DNA of 5,103 bases from Chamaesiphon sp. (GTDB lineage: Bacteria > Cyanobacteriota > Cyanobacteriia > Cyanobacteriales > Chamaesiphonaceae): positions 1 through 5,103 of the forward strand of contig JAGVCD010000271.1 of NCBI GenBank assembly GCA_020059425.1, read 5' to 3'. The translations under genes and the position numbers were made by a program. Position 1 is the stretch's first letter; the number at the start of each line of letters is the position of its first letter. Below, in pieces: positions 1 through 5,103 of this stretch. The notes under the pieces are model-generated. The model ran no database searches. It saw only the letters and a program-made list of their open reading frames with translations, and was not told where the DNA came from.

Positions 1-33
1 CATTTTCTTTGCATCTTAAAATTTGATCGTAGC

Positions 34-879
34 CTATCCCAAATTCAAACCCAACTGCTCGTTTTCCGGTACTTGCCACGGCAAATCATGCACTGTGATG
101 CCCTGTTCTTGAAAGATTTGCCGAGCATAACGAGCATTGTGGGGTGAATATTCTTCGATCGGACAATGCACAAAAAAGTAGGTATCAATATCAGCTGGCC
201 AGGTCTGCAATCGATCGGCCCAAGCCCGCAGAAATGGCTCGTTAACTGCCTGACGAGGATGAGAGACATACCGAATCATGCTGGTGGGGGCACTGAGCAA
301 AGGCACCTGGGGCTTTTTGCAAATAAAGGGCAACTCAGATTCGGCGGCTGTTTGATAAATCGCCTGAGTATCCAGAGTGACCTGATCGATGCCCAGACCA
401 GCTAGCATTTTCTGTAATTCAGCACTGGCTGCTGGTTGAAACCATTCCAAATTTCGGACTTCTAGCGCCAAGGGTACGCCCACTTTGACCAAGTTGGTCA
501 AAAATTTGCTCAAATCCGGCATCTTTTTAGGCTGATAGCCCGGTGGCAGCTGTACGAAAACCATGCTCAGCTTATCAGCCAAAAACTCATCGACTAATTC
601 TAGGAAGTCGATCGCTTTAGGTAATTGCGGCACCAGTAGACCACTGTGGGTAAAATCACGCGGCAACTTCAAGCAAAAGCGGAAGTCGTCCGGCGTTTCA
701 GCTTGCCACTTTTCCAGGGTTTTGATCGGCGGCACCGCATAAAAGGTAGTGTTCCCTTCCACCGCTGGAAAATATTTGCTGTAGAGGCTGAGATAATCTT
801 TCGATCTAGTCCCGGCTGGATAGAGATCCCCCGTCCAACCAGGAAACGACCAGACCGCACAGCCCAGATGAATTGTCAT
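34..879 (-). CDS. DUF72 family TIM-barrel protein (YecE-like)
   Basis: A 281-residue protein of the DUF72 (YecE-like) family. These are TIM-barrel proteins whose biochemical role is not established. Family features seen: the N-terminal GCAVWSFPGW block (residues 6-15), a YP followed by a long helix, EGNTTFYAVP (41-50), the F-x-F-x-L-K-L-P-R...TH block (66-78), VQLPPG (109-114), LEVRN (139-143) and a C-terminal YFFVHCPIEEYSPHNAR block (234-250). The start ATG lies 17 bp after the sodA stop. It has no clear Shine-Dalgarno sequence, so translation may depend on coupling to sodA. No signal peptide or membrane segment is visible, so it is probably cytoplasmic. The short stretch after its stop (1-33) shows no convincing terminator. 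Family assignment is secure; function and substrate are unknown. Confidence 0.9.
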   Translation of the reverse strand: MTIHLGCAVWSFPGWTGDLYPAGTRSKDYLSLYSKYFPAVEGNTTFYAVPPIKTLEKWQAETPDDFRFCLKLPRDFTHSGLLVPQLPKAIDFLELVDEFLADKLSMVFVQLPPGYQPKKMPDLSKFLTNLVKVGVPLALEVRNLEWFQPAASAELQKMLAGLGIDQVTLDTQAIYQTAAESELPFICKKPQVPLLSAPTSMIRYVSHPRQAVNEPFLRAWADRLQTWPADIDTYFFVHCPIEEYSPHNARYARQIFQEQGITVHDLPWQVPENEQLGLNLG

Positions 880-896
880 GGAATCGCCATTATGTT

Positions 897-1643
897 TTAA
901 GTTGTCAGGAACTTATCATAACGCTTGCTTACCTCTGTCCAGTTCACCACATTCCACCAAGCCTTGAGAAAATCTGGTCGTTTATTTTGGTAGGTTAAAT
1001 AGTAAGCGTGTTCCCAGAGGTCATTACCCAGTACTGGGGAGAGTCCAGACATTAAGGGACTATCTTGGTTGGGAGTAGTCACAATTTGGAGCTTGCCATT
1101 TTTCAAGGCTAGCCAGACCCAACCACTGCCGAAGTGCTTAGTCCCAGCGGCTTCAAACTGAGTTTTGAATTTATCGAAACTACCAAAGCTGCTATCGATC
1201 GCGGCAGCTAGTTTACCAGTTGGTTTCTTGGCACCATTGGGTTCCATGATTTTCCAATACATGGTGTGGTTGATATGACCACCGCCATTATTTTTCACGG
1301 CCTTTTGAATATCAGCGGGCAGCTTCTTAAGATTCTCGACCAAATATTCCACTGACTTATCTTGCAGATTAGGATATTTGGCCACGGCAGCGTTCAGGTT
1401 TTTGACATAGCCCACATGGTGCTTATCATGGTGTAAACGCATGGTTCTCGCATCAATATGCGGCTCCAGTGCTTTGTAATCGTAGGTTAGAGGCGGGACA
1501 GTAAATACACCTTGGCCGACTTTTGGTTGAGAATCTGCTTTAGCTGGCGTATCCGCTACTGCTTTAGTGAAAGGAATCGAGCTGCCCACTGACCAAGCCA
1601 CCGCACTAATACCCAATGTCTGTACAAACTGCCGACGATACAT
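897..1643 (-). CDS. sodA: Tat-exported manganese superoxide dismutase
   Basis: A 248-residue Fe/Mn-type superoxide dismutase, which converts superoxide to peroxide and oxygen. Metal ligands match the family by alignment from memory to E. coli SodA: His71 (RLHHDKHH), His126 (GGHINH), Asp208 and His212 (DLWEHAYY). Tyr79 matches the active-site gateway tyrosine. Gly122 (GGH) and Gln193 (PNQDSPL) are the pattern of the Mn form rather than the Fe form. The N-terminus has a twin-arginine signal: [10 protein letters not shown], a hydrophobic stretch to about residue 25, then AVA before Asp31 as a likely cleavage or anchor point. The enzyme therefore probably acts outside the cytoplasm, in periplasm or thylakoid lumen. 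The reading frame stays open to a TTG at 1703, but the ATG at 1643 is chosen because GAGGAG lies 7 nt before it and it puts the RR motif at residues 3-4. DUF72 follows 17 bp downstream. Confidence 0.95.
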   Translation of the reverse strand: MYRRQFVQTLGISAVAWSVGSSIPFTKAVADTPAKADSQPKVGQGVFTVPPLTYDYKALEPHIDARTMRLHHDKHHVGYVKNLNAAVAKYPNLQDKSVEYLVENLKKLPADIQKAVKNNGGGHINHTMYWKIMEPNGAKKPTGKLAAAIDSSFGSFDKFKTQFEAAGTKHFGSGWVWLALKNGKLQIVTTPNQDSPLMSGLSPVLGNDLWEHAYYLTYQNKRPDFLKAWWNVVNWTEVSKRYDKFLTT

Positions 1644-1650
1644 AAAAACT

Positions 1651-1656
1651 CTCCTC
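1651..1656 (-). promoter_or_regulatory. Ribosome binding site of sodA
   Basis: On the - strand this reads GAGGAG, a near-perfect Shine-Dalgarno sequence, 7 nt before the ATG at 1643. It decides the sodA start over the upstream TTG at 1703 and is the strongest ribosome binding site in the window. Confidence 0.85.
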
Positions 1657-1706
1657 AAATTTACACTGGAGAAATTGGGCAATACCCAAAATCTAGTCTT
1701 CAAGGG

Positions 1707-1715
1707 ATTGTATCA
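1707..1715 (-). promoter_or_regulatory. Candidate extended -10 promoter of sodA
   Basis: The - strand reads TGATACAAT, an extended -10 element (TG, one base, then TACAAT). It sits in an AT-rich stretch about 64 bp before the sodA ATG. No good -35 box is seen at the usual spacing (the best is AAAGTT at 17 bp). It would give a leader of roughly 57 nt. This suggests sodA can be transcribed independently of the upstream permease. It is inferred from motif match only. Confidence 0.4.
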
Positions 1716-1773
1716 GGACAAATATATAAAACTTTACAACATCCTACTTATGGCTGAAGTATTACCAAATCAG

Positions 1774-2835
1774 TTACTTTAAATCGCTTAATTTAATACG
1801 GGGATCAACGGCTTTGAGCAATAGATCTGCTAGTAGGTTACCCACAATCAACATTACGGCTCCCATCATTAAACTAGCCATTACTAAATAAATATCTTTG
1901 GCAGTTACAGCTTTAAGAATTAATTGTCCCAAACCAGGCCAGTTAAAGAAAAACTCGGCAATGAATGCCCCACTCAATAAACTGGCAAATTCAAATCCCA
2001 GCAGGGTAATTAGGGGGTTGATAGCGTTGCGTAAAGCATGAACATAGATGACGCGGTTTTCAGATAGTCCTTTGGCGCGGGCGGTTTGGATATAATCTTG
2101 GCGCAAAATATCTAGCATTTCGCCCCGAGCAATACGTTGTAGGCTGGCAAAACTGGTAATGCTCAGCGCGATCGTTGGTAAAATTAGGTGCCAGCCAATA
2201 TCGACTCTTTGACCAAGCCAGGTTAGGTCTTCATGATAAATACTAGTACGCCCACCAACGGGCAATAGGGGCGATAAATATTGAGCCAAGATTACCAATA
2301 GTAGGGCAATAACAAAGCTGGGTGCGCCCTGGCCAAGATAGCTGATGACCCGCAAAACTCGATCGATCGCCTTATTTTGATTAACAGCGCCAATTACGCC
2401 CAGAGGAATAGCAATCAGCCAAGTAAAGATGGTAGAAGTTATAGCCAATTCCAGGGTCGCGCCCAGGCGCTGACCAATTAGCTCTGATACTGGACGACCA
2501 AATAAGATGCTTCGACCGAAGTTACCGTGAAACACCACCTGACCTAGCCACTTTAAATATTGCCTAATGGCAGTACTGAAGTCCTTTTTATCACTGAGGC
2601 CAAACTCCTCAGTAAGTTCTTGCAGACGTTTCGCCGACATCTTCGGATCTTGCTTGAAGGCATCGAGCGGATTGCCAGGAGAGAGTTGGACAATCAAAAA
2701 GCTCAACATCGAGGCCAGGAGCAAAGTCAATGCTGCCTGGAAAAGACGTTTGAGGATATACAAAAAAGTCTCATTGTACTGGAGCTGACTTAGCCACAGT
2801 AGGGATTTACGAGCTAGTGGAGCTACAGAAGACAT
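1774..2835 (-). CDS. ABC transporter permease, DppB/OppB type (peptide/nickel family)
   Basis: A 353-residue inner-membrane permease of the oligopeptide/dipeptide/nickel ABC importer class. Hydrophobic segments are visible at about residues 27-50, 127-152, 171-193, 215-233, 273-296 and 317-341, the six expected for a DppB-type subunit. The cytoplasmic EAA loop that contacts the ATPase is clear at about 239-275 (DYIQTARAKGLSENRV...ALRNAINPL). The C-terminus has the family DPRI motif (344-347). Other family marks are QLSPGNPLD (50-58) and NFGRSI (105-110). Substrate cannot be told from sequence. No second permease, ATPase or binding protein lies in the window, so its partners must be encoded elsewhere. 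The start ATG is 25 bp after the apt stop, consistent with co-transcription; no good Shine-Dalgarno sequence precedes it. Confidence 0.93.
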   Translation of the reverse strand: MSSVAPLARKSLLWLSQLQYNETFLYILKRLFQAALTLLLASMLSFLIVQLSPGNPLDAFKQDPKMSAKRLQELTEEFGLSDKKDFSTAIRQYLKWLGQVVFHGNFGRSILFGRPVSELIGQRLGATLELAITSTIFTWLIAIPLGVIGAVNQNKAIDRVLRVISYLGQGAPSFVIALLLVILAQYLSPLLPVGGRTSIYHEDLTWLGQRVDIGWHLILPTIALSITSFASLQRIARGEMLDILRQDYIQTARAKGLSENRVIYVHALRNAINPLITLLGFEFASLLSGAFIAEFFFNWPGLGQLILKAVTAKDIYLVMASLMMGAVMLIVGNLLADLLLKAVDPRIKLSDLK

Positions 2836-2860
2836 GATACAAATTGGTTATAGATAGCCG

Positions 2861-3373
2861 TTAATATTCTACGACGGTCACGATCGGGACATCTGGTAAC
2901 TGGGCTCGGCCACCCAGATCTTTGAGTTCGATCGCAAAGGCAAACCCCACCAATTCACAGTCAATTTTATTAATTAACTGCCCAGTAGCAGCAGCAGTCC
3001 CGCCGGTGGCAATTAGATCATCCACAATTAACACCCGGCTACCAGGCGGTAAAGCATCTTGATGAATTTCTAATCGATCGATCCCATACTCCAGTTCGTA
3101 ATCAATACTATACACAGCCGCAGGCAACTTTTTGGGCTTGCGGACTGGCACAAAACCCAATCCCAGCTGATAAGCCAAAGGTGTACCAATAATAAAACCA
3201 CGCGACTCAATCCCCACAATATAATCGGGTTTCAGCTCGGCACATTTAACACTCAAAACATCAATCAAACTCCTCAGACCATCGGCATCACGCAACAGCG
3301 TAGTAATATCTCGAAACAAAATACCGGGCAAAGGAAAATCTGGAATATCGCGAATTAGAGCTTTAATATCCAT
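2861..3373 (-). CDS. apt: Adenine phosphoribosyltransferase
   Basis: A 170-residue cytoplasmic enzyme of purine salvage that joins adenine to PRPP to give AMP and pyrophosphate. The PRPP-binding motif [13 protein letters not shown] is at residues 114-126. Other family blocks are the N-terminal [18 protein letters not shown] (7-24), [10 protein letters not shown] (54-63), PVRKPKKLP (76-84) and ELKDLGGR near the C-terminus (149-156). Length is normal for the family (about 170-180). The frame stays open upstream to a GTG at 3520, but the 49 extra residues do not resemble the family, have no ribosome binding site and nearly reach the divergent gene. The ATG at 3373 gives the standard [14 protein letters not shown] start. 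A divergent DUF3038 gene starts 149 bp away; the ABC permease follows 25 bp downstream. Confidence 0.96.
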   Translation of the reverse strand: MDIKALIRDIPDFPLPGILFRDITTLLRDADGLRSLIDVLSVKCAELKPDYIVGIESRGFIIGTPLAYQLGLGFVPVRKPKKLPAAVYSIDYELEYGIDRLEIHQDALPPGSRVLIVDDLIATGGTAAATGQLINKIDCELVGFAFAIELKDLGGRAQLPDVPIVTVVEY

Positions 3374-3522
3374 TACTGAGCAATTGAAATGACTGGTTAG
3401 AAGAACATATTGCCATAATCTTGCCGCAGGAATTTTTGCAAGGCACAAAAGCTCGACCAACAAGTCGGGTATCCTAGATCTATTAGAAGTTTTCTGTGTT
3501 TCTGCCAGCTCCGCTGCCACCT
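3374..3522. promoter_or_regulatory. Divergent intergenic region between apt and the DUF3038 gene
   Basis: These 149 bp separate two divergently read genes and must hold start signals for both. Seen here: an imperfect inverted repeat at 3451-3470 (CGAC, six-base loop CAACAA, GTCG) that with G-U pairs gives a 7 bp stem in + strand RNA only, and a perfect 8 bp palindrome TAGATCTA at 3475-3482. No strong consensus promoter was found for the + strand gene. No NtcA-type GTA-N8-TAC site was noticed. Confidence 0.6.
3412..3441 (-). promoter_or_regulatory. Weak candidate promoter of apt
   Basis: On the - strand a -35-like TTGCAA (3436-3441) is followed after 18 bp by a -10-like TATGGC (3412-3417). 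The -35 is fair and the -10 is poor (three of six bases). It would start transcription about 30 bp before the apt ATG. This is the best pairing seen in the gap, but it is not strong. Confidence 0.22.
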
Positions 3523-4140
3523 ATGAATTCCACCGCCGCAATTGTTCCCGTTTCCACCAATCTGAATCCGTTTATCTTGAACAATCTCCCCGACATCCCC
3601 CTGGAGAGCACGGGCTGTCCCCGTCGGGCCAGGCTGGAGATTGATTTGTTTTTGCTGGCCTTAGAAGCTTTAGAGCTTGGAGGTGCCGAGCAAATGCTGG
3701 ATATGGCCAGAGATTTAGAATTGGGCGGCATCATCAAAAACCGCACAGTGTTGTGGCGGTTGCGAGCAACCAACCCTCTACGGCGGGCACACAGCCGCCA
3801 GATTTTAACCATCAATGAAGCGAAGGCGATGGTCATTATTGGTTGTCAGCTAGCTCGCCGCTTAACTGTCAATATTCGGCAGTTGCTGCTAGAACATCAA
3901 CAGCTCAGCGATAAATCTTTGCCTCCTGAATGTAATTTTCGGCTGTCAGAATATTTGGATTTGTTTCGATCGCATTTTCGCAGTCGGATGAATCCCCGCC
4001 GTTCACTGGTAATTACCTATGCTGATGATGAAAAACTCAACGAACTAGGTATTGATCTATTAGGGAAGCTCTTATTTTGCACTGGTACAGCGGGAATGCA
4101 AAGATTTTGGATTAGTTTGTTTGATGGAGAGTTGAAGTAA
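3523..4140 (+). CDS. DUF3038 domain protein, cyanobacterial, function unknown
   Basis: A 205-residue soluble protein that I recognise as DUF3038, a family known to me only from cyanobacteria and with no assigned function. After a variable 30-residue start come conserved-looking blocks: GCPRRARLEIDLFLLALEAL (31-50), LWRLRATNPLRR (78-89), a helical region 97-129 ending LLLEHQQL, FRSHFRSRMNPRR (148-160), and the C-terminal LLFCTGTAGMQRFWISLFDGE (183-203). It is mostly helical, rich in Arg and Leu, with no signal peptide or membrane segment. The ATG at 3523 lacks a Shine-Dalgarno sequence. A GTG at 3496, 6 nt after a weak GAAG, would add nine residues (MFLPAPLPP) and cannot be excluded. Its stop overlaps the start of the DUF4335 gene by one base, pointing to joint expression and perhaps a shared complex. 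Confidence 0.88.
   Translation: MNSTAAIVPVSTNLNPFILNNLPDIPLESTGCPRRARLEIDLFLLALEALELGGAEQMLDMARDLELGGIIKNRTVLWRLRATNPLRRAHSRQILTINEAKAMVIIGCQLARRLTVNIRQLLLEHQQLSDKSLPPECNFRLSEYLDLFRSHFRSRMNPRRSLVITYADDEKLNELGIDLLGKLLFCTGTAGMQRFWISLFDGELK
4126..4130 (+). promoter_or_regulatory. Ribosome binding site of the DUF4335 gene, inside the DUF3038 gene
   Basis: GGAGA lies 9 nt before the ATG at 4140, within the last codons of the DUF3038 gene. Together with the TAATG stop/start overlap (4138-4142) this supports translational coupling of the two genes. Confidence 0.6.
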
Positions 4141-4910
4141 TGACCACAGTCAGAAGACAGTACAGCCTACCTAATTGCTCACTGGTTTTGAACGGATTGG
4201 GAGAATTTACTCCTCCGGCTAGTACCAATGCGCGCCCTTTGATGTCTACGTTGGTTAATGCAGAATGTTACTTGGTTGGTCAAGAGCAAACTATTAATGG
4301 CGGGCTAGAGTTTCTTAAACAGCTGATTTCGACAGTGAGCAATTACACCCAAAGGCTTTTGAGTAGCTTTACCCATCCACATTTGGTGGAAGATGGGGGC
4401 TTAGTTCGCCTGGAAAAAGGTAATTTGGAACACCAGCATCGTCTAATTAGTAAAAGTGAGGGTACCACCACCGTCTGGGACTTAAGCACCGTTCAACTCT
4501 TTGACCTGGCCGAGGCGATCGATCAGTTGCTGGCTGATAGCATGACACTGCCAGATTTAGTGGTAGCACTCCGCCCCACCCCCAAAGGCCGTAGTAAAAA
4601 GTCCGGTGGTCAAGCAGCTCCGATCGGTCTCGGTCTAAGTGGTTTAGCGGCTTCGGCCTTAGCTTTTTACTTTTTGCCAGCGCCCAAAAATTTAGATCCA
4701 GTGATCTCCCGACCAATACCCCAGACCCAACCAAAATCGATTACAGCGTCTCCAATCCCATCACCGCTAGTGCCAGCGCAGCCATTTTCAACCCCACTGA
4801 GCCAACCCATTCAATCAAAACCGATCCAACCGCAGCCTATTCAACCAAAATCGCTGCCATCACAGCCCATTCCACCGAAATCGATTCCAGCTCCACCGAA
4901 GACCAGATAG
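4140..4910 (+). CDS. DUF4335 domain protein, single-pass membrane protein with proline-rich tail, function unknown
   Basis: A 256-residue protein recognised as DUF4335, a cyanobacterial family without known function that I recall as commonly found next to DUF3038. The conserved N-terminal domain spans about residues 1-145: RRQYSLPNCSLVLNGL (5-20), ARPLMSTLVNAECYLVG (31-47), a helix ending LLSSF (73-77), GLVRLEKGNLEHQH (87-100) and VQLFDLAEAIDQLLAD (118-133). A basic linker (KGRSKKSGG, 149-157) precedes one hydrophobic segment at about 159-179. By the positive-inside rule the domain is cytoplasmic and the tail beyond 180 lies in periplasm or lumen. That tail is almost wholly Pro, Gln, Ser, Lys and Ile, with three 10-residue repeats at 223-252. 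No catalytic motif is seen. It starts on the last base of the DUF3038 stop. Confidence 0.88.
   Translation: MTTVRRQYSLPNCSLVLNGLGEFTPPASTNARPLMSTLVNAECYLVGQEQTINGGLEFLKQLISTVSNYTQRLLSSFTHPHLVEDGGLVRLEKGNLEHQHRLISKSEGTTTVWDLSTVQLFDLAEAIDQLLADSMTLPDLVVALRPTPKGRSKKSGGQAAPIGLGLSGLAASALAFYFLPAPKNLDPVISRPIPQTQPKSITASPIPSPLVPAQPFSTPLSQPIQSKPIQPQPIQPKSLPSQPIPPKSIPAPPKTR
4806..4895 (+). repeat. Three tandem 30 bp units coding a proline-rich 10-residue repeat
   Basis: Units at 4806-4835, 4836-4865 and 4866-4895 read PIQSKPIQPQ, PIQPKSLPSQ and PIPPKSIPAP. By eye, units 1 and 2 match at 22 of 30 bases and units 2 and 3 at 21 of 30. A more degenerate relative (QPKSI) lies upstream at about residues 197-201. 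The repeat keeps frame and forms the end of the DUF4335 protein. Confidence 0.85.
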
Positions 4911-4938
4911 TTAAATAATGTTGCATCTGACTATTTGA

Positions 4939-4981
4939 AGCCTCGGTCGAGCAATTATGCTTAAAGACCAAGGCTAAGCAT
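4939..4981 (+). promoter_or_regulatory. Two overlapping, mutually exclusive hairpins between DUF4335 and the usp-like gene
   Basis: Hairpin A pairs AGCCTCGGTC (4939-4948) with GACCAAGGCT (4966-4975): 10 positions with one C-A mismatch, and an inner AGCA/TGCT stem around an ATTA loop (4950-4961). Hairpin B pairs ATGCTTA (4957-4963) perfectly with TAAGCAT (4975-4981) across 11 nt. Both use 4957-4963 and 4975, so only one can form fully. Neither is followed by a run of T, so a classical intrinsic terminator is not supported. The structures end 9 nt before the ribosome binding site of the next gene. Confidence 0.45.
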
Positions 4982-5002
4982 TTGAATATAGGAAGCACCA
5001 CC

Positions 5003-5103
5003 ATGATCGAGAAGATTGTCATCACCGTTGCTGGGTTGGGTCAGTGTGAGCAAATGCTCAAAATGCTGCTCGAAATTCCGGTGATGCAACAGGCCAAAAT
5101 CAC
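5003..5103 (+). CDS. Universal stress protein-like gene, 5' part only
   Basis: An ATG at 5003, 7 nt after GGAAG (4991-4995), opens a frame that runs off the window after 33 codons. The peptide begins MIEKIVITVAGLGQ and continues CEQMLKMLLEIPVMQQAKIT. This fits the first beta strand and first helix of a UspA-fold protein, and resembles the cyanobacterial group starting M-x-E-K-I-L-x-A-V-x-G-L-G. The ATP-binding loop that would confirm it (GxxGx9G(S/T)) is beyond the window. The assignment is from a short N-terminus and is tentative. The gene lies 92 bp after the DUF4335 stop on the same strand and may have its own promoter or read-through. Confidence 0.6.
   Translation, partial: MIEKIVITVAGLGQCEQMLKMLLEIPVMQQAKI

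Noticed and set aside
1..33. Start of a further - strand gene or a terminator after DUF72
   Set aside because: An ATG complement lies at 1-3, but there is nothing beyond it to read, and no stem followed by T-run is visible in these 33 bases.
876..890. Four-codon reading frame (M-A-I-P) whose TGA overlaps the DUF72 ATG
   Set aside because: It could couple translation, but it has no ribosome binding site and such short frames are common by chance.
1644..1703. Start of sodA at the TTG at 1703
   Set aside because: GAGGAG sits 7 nt before the ATG at 1643, and that start gives a normal Tat signal; the upstream start would also lie at or before the likely transcription start.
1745..1761. TACTT/AAGTA inverted repeat after the permease stop as a terminator
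   Set aside because: The stem is only 5 AT-rich base pairs and no T-run follows on the - strand.
3374..3520. N-terminal extension of apt by 49 residues from a GTG at 3520
   Set aside because: The extension does not resemble the Apt family, has no ribosome binding site, leaves almost no room for divergent promoters, and the ATG at 3373 gives the usual family start and length.
3483..3836. 117-residue reading frame on the - strand opposite the DUF3038 gene
   Set aside because: It is the antisense shadow of a recognised gene, with no family resemblance and arginine/serine-rich low-quality sequence.
4447..4734. 95-residue - strand reading frame opposite the DUF4335 gene
   Set aside because: Antisense shadow of a recognised gene; Trp/Gly-rich translation arises from the proline and threonine codons on the other strand.
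4921..4963. Promoter of the usp-like gene (TTGAAG at 4935 with TATGCT at 4956)
   Set aside because: The spacing is 15 bp and the -10 match is poor; the same bases are better explained by the hairpins, so it was not called.

Overview
The window reads as chromosomal DNA of a cyanobacterium. Two adjacent genes on the + strand belong to families I know only from cyanobacteria (DUF3038 and DUF4335). The six-base core of the cyanobacterial HIP1 repeat, CGATCG, occurs about 13 times by eye in 5.1 kb, where about one is expected by chance. A genus cannot be fixed from this sequence. There are no phage, transposon, CRISPR, tRNA or rRNA signals, and no stretch of 300 bases lacks a gene.

Left part (1-3373), all on the - strand, read right to left: apt (adenine phosphoribosyltransferase), then after 25 bp a DppB-type ABC permease, then after 130 bp a Tat-exported manganese superoxide dismutase (sodA), then after 17 bp a DUF72 TIM-barrel protein. 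Apt and the permease could share a transcript, as could sodA and DUF72. The 130 bp before sodA holds its own plausible promoter and a strong ribosome binding site. The four genes share no obvious pathway: purine salvage, solute import, superoxide removal outside the cytoplasm, and unknown.

Middle (3374-3522): a 149 bp divergent intergenic region that must carry the start signals of apt on one side and of the DUF3038 gene on the other.

Right part (3523-5103), + strand: the DUF3038 and DUF4335 genes overlap by one base (TAATG), so they are probably translationally coupled and may act together. The DUF4335 protein ends in one membrane segment followed by a proline-rich tail with three 10-residue repeats. 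After a 92 bp gap with two mutually exclusive RNA hairpins, a universal stress protein-like gene begins and runs off the window.

The least understood part is the coupled DUF3038/DUF4335 pair. The rest is ordinary cyanobacterial housekeeping and stress gene content.
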